This document shows positions 1 through 8,349 of a stretch of 64,000 nt of DNA, in pieces. Below the pieces are notes generated by a model, which was not told where the DNA came from, did no database searches, and saw only the letters and a program-made list of their open reading frames with translations. The DNA is from Alistipes sp. GTDB taxonomy: Bacteria > Bacteroidota > Bacteroidia > Bacteroidales > Rikenellaceae. Each line of letters begins with the position of its first letter. Positions within the stretch are counted from its first letter, which is position 1. Location: NCBI GenBank assembly GCA_017436185.1, contig JAFSDP010000018.1, positions 62,001 through 126,000 on the forward strand. The letters are read 5' to 3'. The translations under genes and the position numbers were made by a program.

Positions 1-1098
1 GGCCACACCGTAGATGTAGCCGATTTTACGCCCCTCCCCCTCGAAGGGGATGAGGTGGGCCATAGCTACTGTCTTGCCATCGACTTCTCGGGTGTGCATT
101 CGGGACTCCTCGTAGGGCCCCGTCAAAAACTCCTCGACAAACGAGGGGTCATCCTCCTCAAAGCAGACCTGCCACAACCGACGGCACGCACGGCCTCGTT
201 CGCTGAGCCACACGGCTCGTTGCTTGAGTTCGAGGAAGGCGGGATGGTACGAAAGTTTCGCCTTGCGCAGCCCCTCGACCCCCAGGTCCTCCTCCCGATT
301 CAGGTACACCACCTCCTCGGGCAAGGTGCGGGCAAACTCCCGGTTAATCATCGCAAAGACCCCCTCGTAGCGGGTGTCGGCCTTCTCGATGTGGATGTCG
401 AAGGTGTGGTCGTTGAGCATCGAGCCAAAGGTGAAAGCGACAAGTCGGTCGCCTACATAGAGCATTCCGCCCTGCAACCCCAACTCATCGAAGGCCTCGA
501 AGGCACGCATCAAGGCCCGTCGTTCGGCTCGCACCCCTTCGTCGTGGCACCCTCCGCGATTGCGACACCACTCCTCCTCCAGACGGATGCACTCCTCGAT
601 GCGGTCGGTCGTGAGGGGACGATAATGGTGGTCGGGGTAGAGGCTCAAGAAGCGGTTGATGTGGTTGCGTTTGGGTTGGTAGTGTTTGCCCGTCAGAGCC
701 ACCAGGTCGCTTCGCCGATAGAGGTAGTCGGCCGTGGCTCGGGGGGTGTAGAGGGCCACCGATTCGCCGTAGCGGGCTTGGAGCAACTCGGCCCCTTGGC
801 TTGTGATGCCGAAGAGGCGCAACGGCTCTCCCAACGCCTCGGCGTCGGCCTTGAGGCGGGGGAGGATGGTCGTAAAATCACCCTCGCCGATGGGCTGCAT
901 ATAGCCCGTGTGGTCCGACCCGTCGATGCGAAAGCGAAGCACCAGAAAACCCTCGACTTCAGCCCATTGCGTGCCGTACAACTCGTGCCAGCAATACATA
1001 TTGGCAAACGAGAGGTCACAATTATACAGACCGCACCGAAGCGTATGAGCCTCGATAAGGGCGCGGTCTGTAAGTCGTATGGGCTGAAAATCAATCAT
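1..1098 (-). CDS. DUF2156/GNAT-type acyltransferase-like protein (3' end cut by window edge)
   Basis: The minus-strand frame is open from an ATG at 1098 to the first base of the window, giving 366 codons with no stop, so the C terminus is missing. The protein starts MIDFQPIRLTDRALIEAH and contains RPLTTDRIEECIRLEEEWC, VGDRLVAFTFGSMLN and FAMINREFARTLPEEVVYLN. These fit the DUF2156 (phosphatidylglycerol lysyltransferase C-terminal-like, GNAT-fold) family. A second GNAT-like segment, VDGKTVAMAHLIPFE then IGYIYGVA, begins just before the edge. The substrate is unknown; tRNA-dependent lipid aminoacylation and small-molecule acylation are both possible. It starts 13 bp after the nadC stop and is probably co-transcribed with it. 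A long plus-strand open frame here is a GC-rich shadow. Confidence 0.72.
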   Translation of the reverse strand, partial: MIDFQPIRLTDRALIEAHTLRCGLYNCDLSFANMYCWHELYGTQWAEVEGFLVLRFRIDGSDHTGYMQPIGEGDFTTILPRLKADAEALGEPLRLFGITSQGAELLQARYGESVALYTPRATADYLYRRSDLVALTGKHYQPKRNHINRFLSLYPDHHYRPLTTDRIEECIRLEEEWCRNRGGCHDEGVRAERRALMRAFEAFDELGLQGGMLYVGDRLVAFTFGSMLNDHTFDIHIEKADTRYEGVFAMINREFARTLPEEVVYLNREEDLGVEGLRKAKLSYHPAFLELKQRAVWLSERGRACRRLWQVCFEEDDPSFVEEFLTGPYEESRMHTREVDGKTVAMAHLIPFEGEGRKIGYIYGVA

Positions 1099-1111
1099 TC
1101 TTTTCAGGGGG

Positions 1112-1966
1112 TTACTCGCAGGCTTTGAGCGAGAGGTCGAGCGAACGAATCTGGTGGGTCAAAGCACCTACCGAGATGAAATCGACGCCACACTCGGCAT
1201 AGCTGCGCATCGTCTCCAACGTGATGCCGCCACTCGACTCGGTCTCGCAACGACCTGCCACCTTCTCGACCGCCTTGCGGGTCATCTCGGGGGTGAAGTT
1301 ATCGAACATAATGCGATCGACGCCACCTGCGGCAAAGACCTCGTCGATATCCTCCAAAGATCGTACCTCACACTCGATGGGCAGGTTCTTGCCACGCTCC
1401 TTGAGGTACTGCTTGGCACCCTCGATGGCCTGACGAATACCACCTGCAAAGTCGATGTGGTTGTCTTTCAGCAGAATCATATCGAACAGACCGATGCGGT
1501 GGTTCTCGCCGCCGCCCAGCTTCACGGCCATCTTGTCCAACACACGCATACCCGGGGTGGTTTTGCGGGTGTCGAGCACCTTGGTCTTCAGCCCCTCGAG
1601 GTGCTTCACGTAGAAGGCGGTCTGGGTGGCTACGCCGCTCATACGCTGCATAATGTTCAGCAGGATGCGCTCGGCCTGCAACAGCGAGCGCAGACGGCCC
1701 GAGACGTAGAAGGCCACATCGCCCGGCTTGATGGCAGTGCCATCCTCCAGAACCTGCTCAAATTTCATTTCGGGGTCGAGACGCTTCAGCACCAGCTCGG
1801 CAATCTCCACGCCGGCCAGGATGCCCTCCTGCTTGCACAGCAGACGCATACGACCCTGCTCCTCGGCGGGAATGCAGCACAATGAGGTGTGGTCACCGTC
1901 ACCGATGTCCTCCTTGATGGCGAGCTCGATAAGCTCATCGACAAAAGGTTTGTATTCAGCTTTCAT
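1112..1966 (-). CDS. nadC: Nicotinate-nucleotide pyrophosphorylase (quinolinate phosphoribosyltransferase)
   Basis: 284 residues, the normal length for NadC. The enzyme converts quinolinate and PRPP to nicotinate mononucleotide, CO2 and PPi in cytoplasmic de novo NAD synthesis. Recognisable blocks are LAIKEDIGDGDHTS near the N terminus, VLDTRKTTPGMR, KLGGGENHRIGLFDMILLKD (substrate-binding His/Arg/Lys), RIMFDNFTPE and ESSGGITLETM in the C-terminal barrel. It starts 11 bp downstream of the TonB receptor stop and is followed closely by the DUF2156 gene, so the three probably form one minus-strand transcript. No nadA or nadB lies in the window. Confidence 0.96.
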   Translation of the reverse strand: MKAEYKPFVDELIELAIKEDIGDGDHTSLCCIPAEEQGRMRLLCKQEGILAGVEIAELVLKRLDPEMKFEQVLEDGTAIKPGDVAFYVSGRLRSLLQAERILLNIMQRMSGVATQTAFYVKHLEGLKTKVLDTRKTTPGMRVLDKMAVKLGGGENHRIGLFDMILLKDNHIDFAGGIRQAIEGAKQYLKERGKNLPIECEVRSLEDIDEVFAAGGVDRIMFDNFTPEMTRKAVEKVAGRCETESSGGITLETMRSYAECGVDFISVGALTHQIRSLDLSLKACE

Positions 1967-1977
1967 AGCGATATTGG

Positions 1978-4251
1978 TTATTGAATGTTAATGCTCAACG
2001 TGACACCGAAGACCGCAGGACGACCCCGCTGCACAAAGCGGTTGCCGATCGACTCGAAGTAGAAGACATCGAATTGCTTGTCCGTCAGGTTTTGGCCCCA
2101 CAGATCGATGGTGTAGTTCTTGTGCTCCAAACGCACCGAGGCGTTCAGCAGCGTATAGAAGGGCTGGTAGTCGGTGTTGGCCTCGTTCCAGTAGATCTTG
2201 CCGGCACTCTTCAGTCCGCCGTGCAGTACCACGTCGCCCAGCCACTCGACACCCGTCGGAATGGTGTAGCTGATGCCTGCCGAGAGGGTGTGACGAGGAG
2301 CATAGGGGACGGTGTTGCCTCGGTAGCTGATGCCCGCATCCTCGTAGCGGCGGAACGTGGCGTGGGTGTAGCCATAGGCCACATCGATGTCGAGGTTACG
2401 CCAGGGCTTGAACTGCATCGCCACCTCACCGCCCACCGAGCGGGTGCGACCTGCGTTGGTCATCAGTCGGCCCGTAGCATTGGCGCTGGGGAAGACGGTC
2501 AGCTGCTGGTCACGGCAGTCAATCCAGAACAGCGCTACATCGCCTCGGATGGCTCCCTCGGCGCAGTTGAAGTGGCCGCCCACCTCGTAGTTCCAACTGT
2601 ACTCGGGGTCGTACGACATAATATCTTGCTCGGTGTATTCTCTGCCCATCGCCTTGGATTGTAACATCTCCTTCAAGACATCCGAGTAGATCTGGGTGTT
2701 GAAGCCGCCCGCCTTGTAACCGCGCGAAACGGTGGCGTAGAGGTTGCGCCCCTCATCGAAACGGTAGATGAGCGACAGACGGGGCAGCAGCTCCGTGAAG
2801 GAGTGGCTGTAACGGCTCGAAGTGTCGAGCGTGACAGGCTCCTGCGGCATCGGGAAGGGCATACCGGGCACCTTCAGCGTATATTCCAGACTGCCCGAGC
2901 CGTTGGTTTCGAGGCGTGCCTTCTCGTGGTCGAGACGCAAGCCTGCCTTCAGCTCCCAGCTGCCAAAGCGGAAAGCCGACTCGTGGTAGAGTGAGAATCC
3001 GTAGGTCGGCACCTCAAACTCCGACAGCAGCGGCATCGGTGCCGAGGCCGTCATCTGCACACGACCTCCCGTCGCTTGGTTGGCGGCGGCAAAGATCATC
3101 TCGTTGATGCCCGCCTCCTTGAAGTGCACGGGGGCCTCCATCTGCTGGTCGCGGTAGAAACCCGAGAGGCCGAAGAGGTAGTTGTAGCGACGCTCGCCAC
3201 GCGAACGGAAGACCAACTCCTCGGTTACGACGTGCTCCTTGATGGCCTGCTGCAGGGTGAAGTAGTCGAGCGGCGTGAAGTCGTTGTCGAGGTGCATATC
3301 GTCGTCCATATACTGATACGACGTGATCGACGAGAGTTGCCAACGGTCGGTCTCGTAGTGAATCGTAAGACCGTCGTTGATGGCGACACGCTCATAACGG
3401 CAGGTGTCGTTGTAGGCAATTTGACCGATTGTAATCCCTTCGACGTTCTCCGAACGACCCCCCATAAATACATACGGATAACCGCCCTGCTCGGTCGAGG
3501 AGATCGAGAGGGTATTCTCGATGCGCAACCCATCAAAGCCACGATAGAGGAGCTTCCAACGGCCCCCCGTCATCTTCTCCCAATCGGTGTCGGCACCGGT
3601 CAGGAAGTTGCGGAAGAACCCATCCGTCGAGGTGCGATAGGCCGCAACCGACGTGGCCCACTTCTGGCCCAAATGCTGGTAGGCCGAGGCACGCAGTCGC
3701 CAGCTGTTGCCCGAACTGTAACCCGCCTGCAAGCGGATGCCTTCGTAGGTAAAGGGCGAGAGGGTATAGACATTCACCACGCCGCCCATCGTGTTACGCC
3801 CATAGAGGGTCGATTGCGGACCACGCAACACCTCGATACGCTCGATGTCGGCCAATTCGGTGTCAAAGCCGTTCTTGTTCATCATCGGCACGTTGTCGAT
3901 GTTCATACCCATCACGGGCTGATCGATGCGGGCACCCAGACCACGCACATAGATCGACGAGGTCATTCGTGAGCCGTAGTCGGGAATGTGGAGGTTGGGA
4001 ACCAGGTCGGCCAGGTTTTTCAGCGCATCGACGTGCTGACGGTCGGCCGTGCGACCACCTACGATGGTCGAGGCAATCGGCTCGCTGCGCAGTACCAAAC
4101 CCTGCTTGATGGCCGTCACCTGTACGCCATCGACGTGGATGGTGGTGTCGGCATCGTTGGGGTGTGTTTCGGTGTCGTGGAGGGGGTGTGCCCCCAGGGT
4201 GGTGGCCGTGAAGATCAGCACGGCACACAACATTCGCTTACAATGCATCAT
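1978..4251 (-). CDS. TonB-dependent outer membrane receptor
   Basis: 757 residues from the ATG at 4251. A signal peptide (MMHCKRMLCAVLIFTATTLG) is followed by a TonB-box-like VDGVQVTA, a plug domain (LVPNLHIPDYG, VRGLGAR, IERIEVLRGPQSTLYGRNT, GGVVNVYT) and a long beta-barrel ending with an aromatic-rich strand. There is no N-terminal carboxypeptidase-regulatory domain, so it resembles classic siderophore, haem or cobalamin receptors more than SusC. An in-frame TTG at 4287 would lengthen it, but that TTG lies inside the predicted -7 box, so the ATG at 4251 or 4248 is preferred. The ligand cannot be read from sequence. The LuxR-type gene immediately upstream is a candidate regulator. Confidence 0.9.
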   Translation of the reverse strand: MMHCKRMLCAVLIFTATTLGAHPLHDTETHPNDADTTIHVDGVQVTAIKQGLVLRSEPIASTIVGGRTADRQHVDALKNLADLVPNLHIPDYGSRMTSSIYVRGLGARIDQPVMGMNIDNVPMMNKNGFDTELADIERIEVLRGPQSTLYGRNTMGGVVNVYTLSPFTYEGIRLQAGYSSGNSWRLRASAYQHLGQKWATSVAAYRTSTDGFFRNFLTGADTDWEKMTGGRWKLLYRGFDGLRIENTLSISSTEQGGYPYVFMGGRSENVEGITIGQIAYNDTCRYERVAINDGLTIHYETDRWQLSSITSYQYMDDDMHLDNDFTPLDYFTLQQAIKEHVVTEELVFRSRGERRYNYLFGLSGFYRDQQMEAPVHFKEAGINEMIFAAANQATGGRVQMTASAPMPLLSEFEVPTYGFSLYHESAFRFGSWELKAGLRLDHEKARLETNGSGSLEYTLKVPGMPFPMPQEPVTLDTSSRYSHSFTELLPRLSLIYRFDEGRNLYATVSRGYKAGGFNTQIYSDVLKEMLQSKAMGREYTEQDIMSYDPEYSWNYEVGGHFNCAEGAIRGDVALFWIDCRDQQLTVFPSANATGRLMTNAGRTRSVGGEVAMQFKPWRNLDIDVAYGYTHATFRRYEDAGISYRGNTVPYAPRHTLSAGISYTIPTGVEWLGDVVLHGGLKSAGKIYWNEANTDYQPFYTLLNASVRLEHKNYTIDLWGQNLTDKQFDVFYFESIGNRFVQRGRPAVFGVTLSINIQ

Positions 4252-4284
4252 CTTTGTTCTGTTTAGTCGCTTCATTTCGGGGTG

Positions 4285-4316
4285 CAAAGTAATCGAATTA
4301 TTGGTTAGTGGTCAAT
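4285..4316 (-). promoter_or_regulatory. Bacteroidetes-type promoter for the TonB receptor
   Basis: On the minus strand a -7 box TTACTTTG (4285-4292, one mismatch to TAnnTTTG) is preceded by 20 bp and then ATTG (4313-4316, one mismatch to TTTG). Transcription would begin near 4278, upstream of the ATG at 4251. Confidence 0.5.
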
Positions 4317-4335
4317 CCTTATTTATGAGGATACA

Positions 4336-4920
4336 CTAAAGTGTATCGGTGGGTGCATAGCCGTTGCGGATGGCGTAGAGCATCAGCTCGGCCACCGATT
4401 TGAGTCGCAGTTTCTCCATCATATTGCGACGGTGGGTGATGACGGTTGTCAGGCCGATGCCCATCTCGTTGGCAATCTCCTTGTTGATGCGCCCTCGGGC
4501 CAACAGACGCAACACCTCGGCCTCACGGTCGGTGAGTTGTTCGCTACGCTGCTCTGCGGGGTGGGGCGCCATTCCTCGCCCGGGGTGTGCGTGGCGGTGC
4601 ATCTGCACCAGGTCGCGAATCAGCTCCTCCTCGCTTTGGCAGATGTTCAGGCTGTGCATTCCGGGCTCCTCTTCGTGCGGCTCGCCGCCCCCGAGCAGGA
4701 TGACCCGTCGCCCCATTGCTGCGAACTGCTCCCGATGGCGGCGATAGAGTTGCAGGGCCACAAAGCAGTGCGAGAAACGCTCGGACGACGACTCACCCAA
4801 CGCCTCGACCGAGCTATACAGCTCGACCTCGGCCACCGGAATCACCTTTTCCAGAATGGCCTTCAACCCAATACCGGTCAGAATGTTGGGCGTCAGTACG
4901 GCTATAAGTGGCTGCATCAT
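4336..4920 (-). CDS. LuxR/NarL-type transcriptional regulator with degenerate receiver domain
   Basis: 194 residues. The C terminus (about 125-190) is a canonical LuxR/GerE helix-turn-helix: LTDREAEVLRLLARGRINKE, IANEMGIGLTTVITHRRN, MMEKLRLKSVAELMLYA. The N terminus (1-110) has the spacing of a response-regulator receiver (MMQPLIAVLTPNILTGIGLK, FVALQLYRR, RRVILLGGG) but lacks the N-terminal acidic pair. Ala/Leu occupy the place where the phospho-accepting Asp is expected, so phosphorylation by a histidine kinase is unlikely. No kinase gene is adjacent. It lies 84 bp upstream of the TonB receptor start on the same strand, and local control of that receptor is the obvious hypothesis. Confidence 0.85.
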   Translation of the reverse strand: MMQPLIAVLTPNILTGIGLKAILEKVIPVAEVELYSSVEALGESSSERFSHCFVALQLYRRHREQFAAMGRRVILLGGGEPHEEEPGMHSLNICQSEEELIRDLVQMHRHAHPGRGMAPHPAEQRSEQLTDREAEVLRLLARGRINKEIANEMGIGLTTVITHRRNMMEKLRLKSVAELMLYAIRNGYAPTDTL

Positions 4921-4925
4921 TTTAT

Positions 4926-4944
4926 AAATTCAAAATTTAGAATT
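4926..4944. repeat. AT-rich inverted repeat, left copy (pair 1)
   Basis: AAATTCAAAATTTAGAATT is the exact reverse complement of 6383-6401. The two copies enclose only the DUF4062-TPR gene. The same sequence family recurs at 18.7-18.9, 33.4-33.6, 55.6 and 56.9 kb. Confidence 0.75.
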
Positions 4945-4958
4945 AAAAAATCAAAAAT

Positions 4959-6335
4959 TTAACTCTTCTTGGTTTCCTCTTCGGCCAATTTGGCTTTGGC
5001 CTCTTCGATGTTATCTCGGCACTTCCGAGTGTTGGGATGCTCACTGCCCAATACCTTTTCACGAATGGCTAACGATTTGAAGAAAAACTCCAATGCCTGC
5101 TCATAATCGCCTTGGATTTGGTGGATGGTCCCCATATTGTTGAAACTTGTGGCCGTATCGGGATGCTCCACGCCCAATGCCTTCTCTCGCAAATCTAAGA
5201 GTGTTCTGTTGAGGGTTATTGCTTTTTCGTATTTGGCATATTTGTAAAAGAAGCCTGAGGCTTTCTTCAACAGCTCCATCTGCTTCTCTTCCGAGCAACC
5301 GCACTCGTTGGCCAAGGCCAATGCCTTGTCGTAGAGCGACTCGGCTTTCGAGATGCGCTCGTCGATGGGGTAGTGTTCGTCGGCCAAGACCACCGAGGCC
5401 TTCAGCATCAGCTCATCGACCGATTGGCGTCCCGCCTCTTTGAGTTGTTGCACACCCGCCAGAATTTGGTCGGCATCTCGCTCCGCCTCATCCAACAGCA
5501 GGTTTGCCTCGCTCACCTTGCCCTGCTCGAAGAGGGCAATGGCTCGCTGCATCCGCTCCGAAATCTTCTCACCTGCCAGGTGGGCCACACGCACCGCCGT
5601 GTCGAAGAGGGCCTTTTCGTGATCTTTCAGCACCTCTTGCAGTTCGTAACGTGCTCGCTTTTTGTCGTTTATCAGCCCCTCGATTACCTCGTTGGGCATT
5701 GCCGCATAGGCTGCCTCCAAGGCGGTCAGTTCCGCTTCGATGGTGGCCAAACGCTGCTTTAGCTCGTTGTAGTGGCTGTTGCCCGCCGCAAATCCCACCC
5801 GATCCAGCTCGGCCACCACCACACCGTCGATTTTGACTTGCGAATTTTCAACCGTCGTCAAATCGCTCTGCAGGTAGCGCTCCAACTGCAACGTGAAGTC
5901 GAGTTGGAGTTGGTCGGAGGTGTTAAATTTACAATAGAAGTGGCCGTATTCCTGCTCGAAACCCGCCTTGAAGGTCTCGATTTCGGCCGTGTAATCGCCC
6001 GGCTCCTTGAAGAAGACATAGACCTTTTTGGGCAGACGGCCGGCACGTTGTTCGGCATCGGCCACCTGTAGTTCGGTGTCGGTATAGGTGCCAAACTTTT
6101 GCCAAAACATCACCACACAGAGGTCGCACTCCCGAATGGCTCGGTTGTACTCCTCCTGCTTATGCTCTTCACCCATCGACGCATCGAGAAACTCCCACTT
6201 GACGGGGAGTAGCATAATGCCTCGTCGCTCGAAGATGTTGTTGAGGTGGTTGAACAGGGTGTCGAACCGCTCCCGTTCAGGCTGCAACTCCTCCGACGAA
6301 GCAATAAACACTTTGACGATGCGCATCGGTTTCAT
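4959..6335 (-). CDS. DUF4062 domain protein with C-terminal TPRs
   Basis: 458 residues. The N-terminal ~100 residues (VKVFIASSEELQPERERFD, FLDASMGEEHKQEEYNRAIR, CDLCVVMFWQKFGTYTD) form a DUF4062 domain, a TIR/SLOG-like fold usually fused to STAND-type NTPases or TPR arrays. Here no NTPase follows. Residues ~180-330 are charged and probably coiled coil (ELKQRLATIEAELTALEAAY; KISERMQRAIALFEQGKVSE). The C terminus carries two or three kinesin-light-chain-type TPRs (ALGVEHPDTATSFNNMGTIH; VLGSEHPNTRKCRDNIEEAK). ATGs at 6335 and 6326 are both possible starts. It is not obviously operonic with neighbours and is bracketed by inverted AT-rich repeats, suggesting acquisition. A role in stress or anti-phage sensing is inference only. 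Confidence 0.82.
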   Translation of the reverse strand: MKPMRIVKVFIASSEELQPERERFDTLFNHLNNIFERRGIMLLPVKWEFLDASMGEEHKQEEYNRAIRECDLCVVMFWQKFGTYTDTELQVADAEQRAGRLPKKVYVFFKEPGDYTAEIETFKAGFEQEYGHFYCKFNTSDQLQLDFTLQLERYLQSDLTTVENSQVKIDGVVVAELDRVGFAAGNSHYNELKQRLATIEAELTALEAAYAAMPNEVIEGLINDKKRARYELQEVLKDHEKALFDTAVRVAHLAGEKISERMQRAIALFEQGKVSEANLLLDEAERDADQILAGVQQLKEAGRQSVDELMLKASVVLADEHYPIDERISKAESLYDKALALANECGCSEEKQMELLKKASGFFYKYAKYEKAITLNRTLLDLREKALGVEHPDTATSFNNMGTIHQIQGDYEQALEFFFKSLAIREKVLGSEHPNTRKCRDNIEEAKAKLAEEETKKS

Positions 6336-6370
6336 CTGTTTATGGTTAAATCATTTAATAAAATCCCAAA

Positions 6371-6401
6371 TTTTGAATTTTGAATTCTAAATTTTGAATT
6401 T
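6371..6401. repeat. AT-rich inverted repeat, right copy (pair 1)
   Basis: The 19 bp at 6383-6401 are the perfect reverse complement of 4926-4944, preceded by a further ATTTTGAATTTTG unit. The copy touches the rlmH stop codon. Confidence 0.75.
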
Positions 6402-6874
6402 TACTCGTGGTGGTAGGGTTCGTTGTTGAGGATGGTGAAGGCGCGGTAGATCTGCTCCATAAAGATGGCCCGCACGATTTGGTGTGAGAAGGTCATCCGT
6501 GAGAGCGAAATCTGCTGATTGGCACGCCGATAGACCTCCTCCGAGAAGCCGTAGGGGCCGCCAATGACAAAGACCAACCGTTTCAGTCCGCTGCTCATTC
6601 GTTTGCCCATCCACTCGGCAAACTCCACCGAGCGATGCTCGGCGCCCCGCTCGTCGAGCAGCACCACAAAGTCGCTCTCCTGCACCAGGGCAAGGATGCG
6701 TTCCCCCTCGCTGCGGCTCTGCTGGGCGGTGGTGAGGCTCTTCGTGTTGCGGATGTCGGGCAGGGTGGTGATGGCCATACGGCAATAGTGGTTGATGCGC
6801 TTCAGGTACATCTCCACCAGCGCACCGACCTCCTTCGAATCGGTCTTGCCCACCACAATCAGCTCAATCTGCAT
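6401..6874 (-). CDS. rlmH: 23S rRNA (pseudouridine1915-N3)-methyltransferase RlmH
   Basis: 157 residues, full length for the small SPOUT methyltransferase that methylates pseudouridine 1915 of 23S rRNA using S-adenosylmethionine. Key blocks are MQIELIVVGKTDSKEV at the N terminus, VVLLDERGAEHRSVEFAEWM, the SAM-binding knot loop FVIGGPYGFSEEVYRRA, and the C-terminal signature LSRMTFSHQIVRAIFMEQIY. The start is 25 bp downstream of the GH2-like gene on the same strand. The AT-rich repeat directly after the stop may separate it from the DUF4062 gene. Confidence 0.96.
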   Translation of the reverse strand: MQIELIVVGKTDSKEVGALVEMYLKRINHYCRMAITTLPDIRNTKSLTTAQQSRSEGERILALVQESDFVVLLDERGAEHRSVEFAEWMGKRMSSGLKRLVFVIGGPYGFSEEVYRRANQQISLSRMTFSHQIVRAIFMEQIYRAFTILNNEPYHHE

Positions 6875-6899
6875 CGCTTTGGTTGTTGGTTACGTTGGG

Positions 6900-8246
6900 T
6901 TATAAATCGCTGTTCCACTCGCCGGCGGCATCCTCGTAGATGACGGGGCGGAATTTCTCGACCCCCTTCAACCACTCGTAGGCCTTCTGCATTGCATAGC
7001 CGTTGCCCGAGGGGTTGCCGAGCGAGAAGGCCACCACGCAGGTGAAGTTGCGTGAGCGGTAGTACATCGCCTTGACACGCTCGATATACTCATCCACCAT
7101 CTTCGGGTCGTTCGAGGGGGTGCCCCCGATGGTGCGGTCGGTGCGCTTCTCGGGGGCCGAAATGGCGGCACAATCGATGACGTAGAGCCCCAAATCGGTC
7201 GCCAACTCGTAGTACCAGCGGGGCTGCGGATAGCTCGGACAGAGGGTGTTGAACCCCTTGGCTTTGAGCGCCTTCATCTCGGTGAGGGTGGTCGTGCGGC
7301 TCTCGGCGGCATTGTAGGCCGTCTTGCGCAGTGTAAGGGCCACATCGTGCAGTACGATTTGGTCGCCCTGCAACTCGGCACGACCATAGCCGATGCGCAG
7401 CGGCATATACTCCTTGTAGGCCCCGTGACGACGGGTGAAGAGCATCACCTTGTAGATGGGGGGTGCCGCCTTTGTCGAGGCCGACCAACGATTTTCATTG
7501 ACGTGGTAGATGAAGGGGTTGAACTTCACCGTGTCGGTCGAGCGGCCGGGGATGTTGATCGAGCGGATGTTGAAGTCGAGCAGCTTGCCCTGCGGCGAGT
7601 AGATGTCGTAGCCCACCTCGACCTGCTCGTCGTAGTTGTAGGCGTTCTGGGTCAGGATTTTCAGCTCCAGGATGCCGTCACGACGCATCGAATCGGGAAT
7701 GAGGGCCATCTCGAAATCACGCAACGAACGCTTTTCCTGATAATAGAGATAACTTTCGGCAAAGGGGGCACGCTTGACGCTCGGCACAGGGTTGATGTGG
7801 GGCGTACGGCTGGGACGCAGGATCATCTTCAGGCTGTTCTCGCCCTGCCGCACCAGGGGGGTGAGGTGAAATTCGGCAGGGGTCAGCGGATCCTCCACAT
7901 CGGCCACCAACGTGTCATTGACATAGAGCGAGTAGGCCTGCCCTACATTCTCCAGATGGAGATAGACCACGCCATCGGTCCAGGCGTAGGGGATTTCGAG
8001 CGTCTTGCCCACAATCGACATCGCCTCTGACGAGACAATCACCTCGGGGCGGAAGTCGATCGAGTAGCCCGAAGCCTCCATCTTGCGGGCCTCGGCATCG
8101 TGGCGGGTATCGTAGGGAACGACCTCCGTGCGGTAGGTACGGGCGGCCTTCAAATCGGCAGGTTGGGGATTAAGCTCCCAGAAGTGCTGGGCCGAAAGGG
8201 TGAGCGAAGTCATCACGGCAGCCAGCGAAAAGATATAGCGTTTCAT
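6900..8246 (-). CDS. Secreted GH2 beta-galactosidase-like protein lacking catalytic residues (probable pseudoenzyme)
   Basis: 448 residues with signal peptide MKRYIFSLAAVMTSLTLSAQ. An N-terminal jelly-roll-like sugar-binding domain (~50-190), an Ig-like domain (~190-305) and the first half of a TIM barrel follow. The barrel part aligns with GH2 beta-galactosidases: GLYVIDCAAI replaces GLYVVDEANI, and FSLGNPSGNG replaces WSLGNESGHG, so the acid/base Glu is Pro. The protein stops after RPVIYEDAAGEWNSDL, just before the segment that would carry the nucleophile Glu. No continuation is visible after the stop. The frame is intact and has a good promoter, arguing for a retained non-enzymatic function over a decaying gene. 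Its partner is unknown. Confidence 0.82.
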   Translation of the reverse strand: MKRYIFSLAAVMTSLTLSAQHFWELNPQPADLKAARTYRTEVVPYDTRHDAEARKMEASGYSIDFRPEVIVSSEAMSIVGKTLEIPYAWTDGVVYLHLENVGQAYSLYVNDTLVADVEDPLTPAEFHLTPLVRQGENSLKMILRPSRTPHINPVPSVKRAPFAESYLYYQEKRSLRDFEMALIPDSMRRDGILELKILTQNAYNYDEQVEVGYDIYSPQGKLLDFNIRSINIPGRSTDTVKFNPFIYHVNENRWSASTKAAPPIYKVMLFTRRHGAYKEYMPLRIGYGRAELQGDQIVLHDVALTLRKTAYNAAESRTTTLTEMKALKAKGFNTLCPSYPQPRWYYELATDLGLYVIDCAAISAPEKRTDRTIGGTPSNDPKMVDEYIERVKAMYYRSRNFTCVVAFSLGNPSGNGYAMQKAYEWLKGVEKFRPVIYEDAAGEWNSDL

Positions 8247-8270
8247 CGTTTTTCATTTATAATAGGTGTA

Positions 8271-8301
8271 CAAAGGTACTTTTTTTTTGTCAAATCACAA
8301 A
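8271..8301 (-). promoter_or_regulatory. Promoter for the GH2-like gene
   Basis: On the minus strand TTTG (8298-8301), 19 bp, then TACCTTTG (8271-8278), a full match to the Bacteroidetes consensus. It is interleaved with the divergent asnS promoter. Confidence 0.75.
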
Positions 8302-8316
8302 TAAATAGTACTTTTG
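8286..8316 (+). promoter_or_regulatory. Promoter for asnS
   Basis: TTTG (8286-8289), 19 bp, then TACTTTTG (8309-8316), a full match to the consensus. Its -33 element sits inside the spacer of the opposing promoter. Confidence 0.75.
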
Positions 8317-8349
8317 TCAGCTACTTGAAACAAACGAAACAACGATTAT

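Noticed and set aside
55..1128. Plus-strand 357-codon open frame at the left edge
   Set aside because: The opposite strand encodes a recognisable DUF2156 protein that fits the nadC operon.
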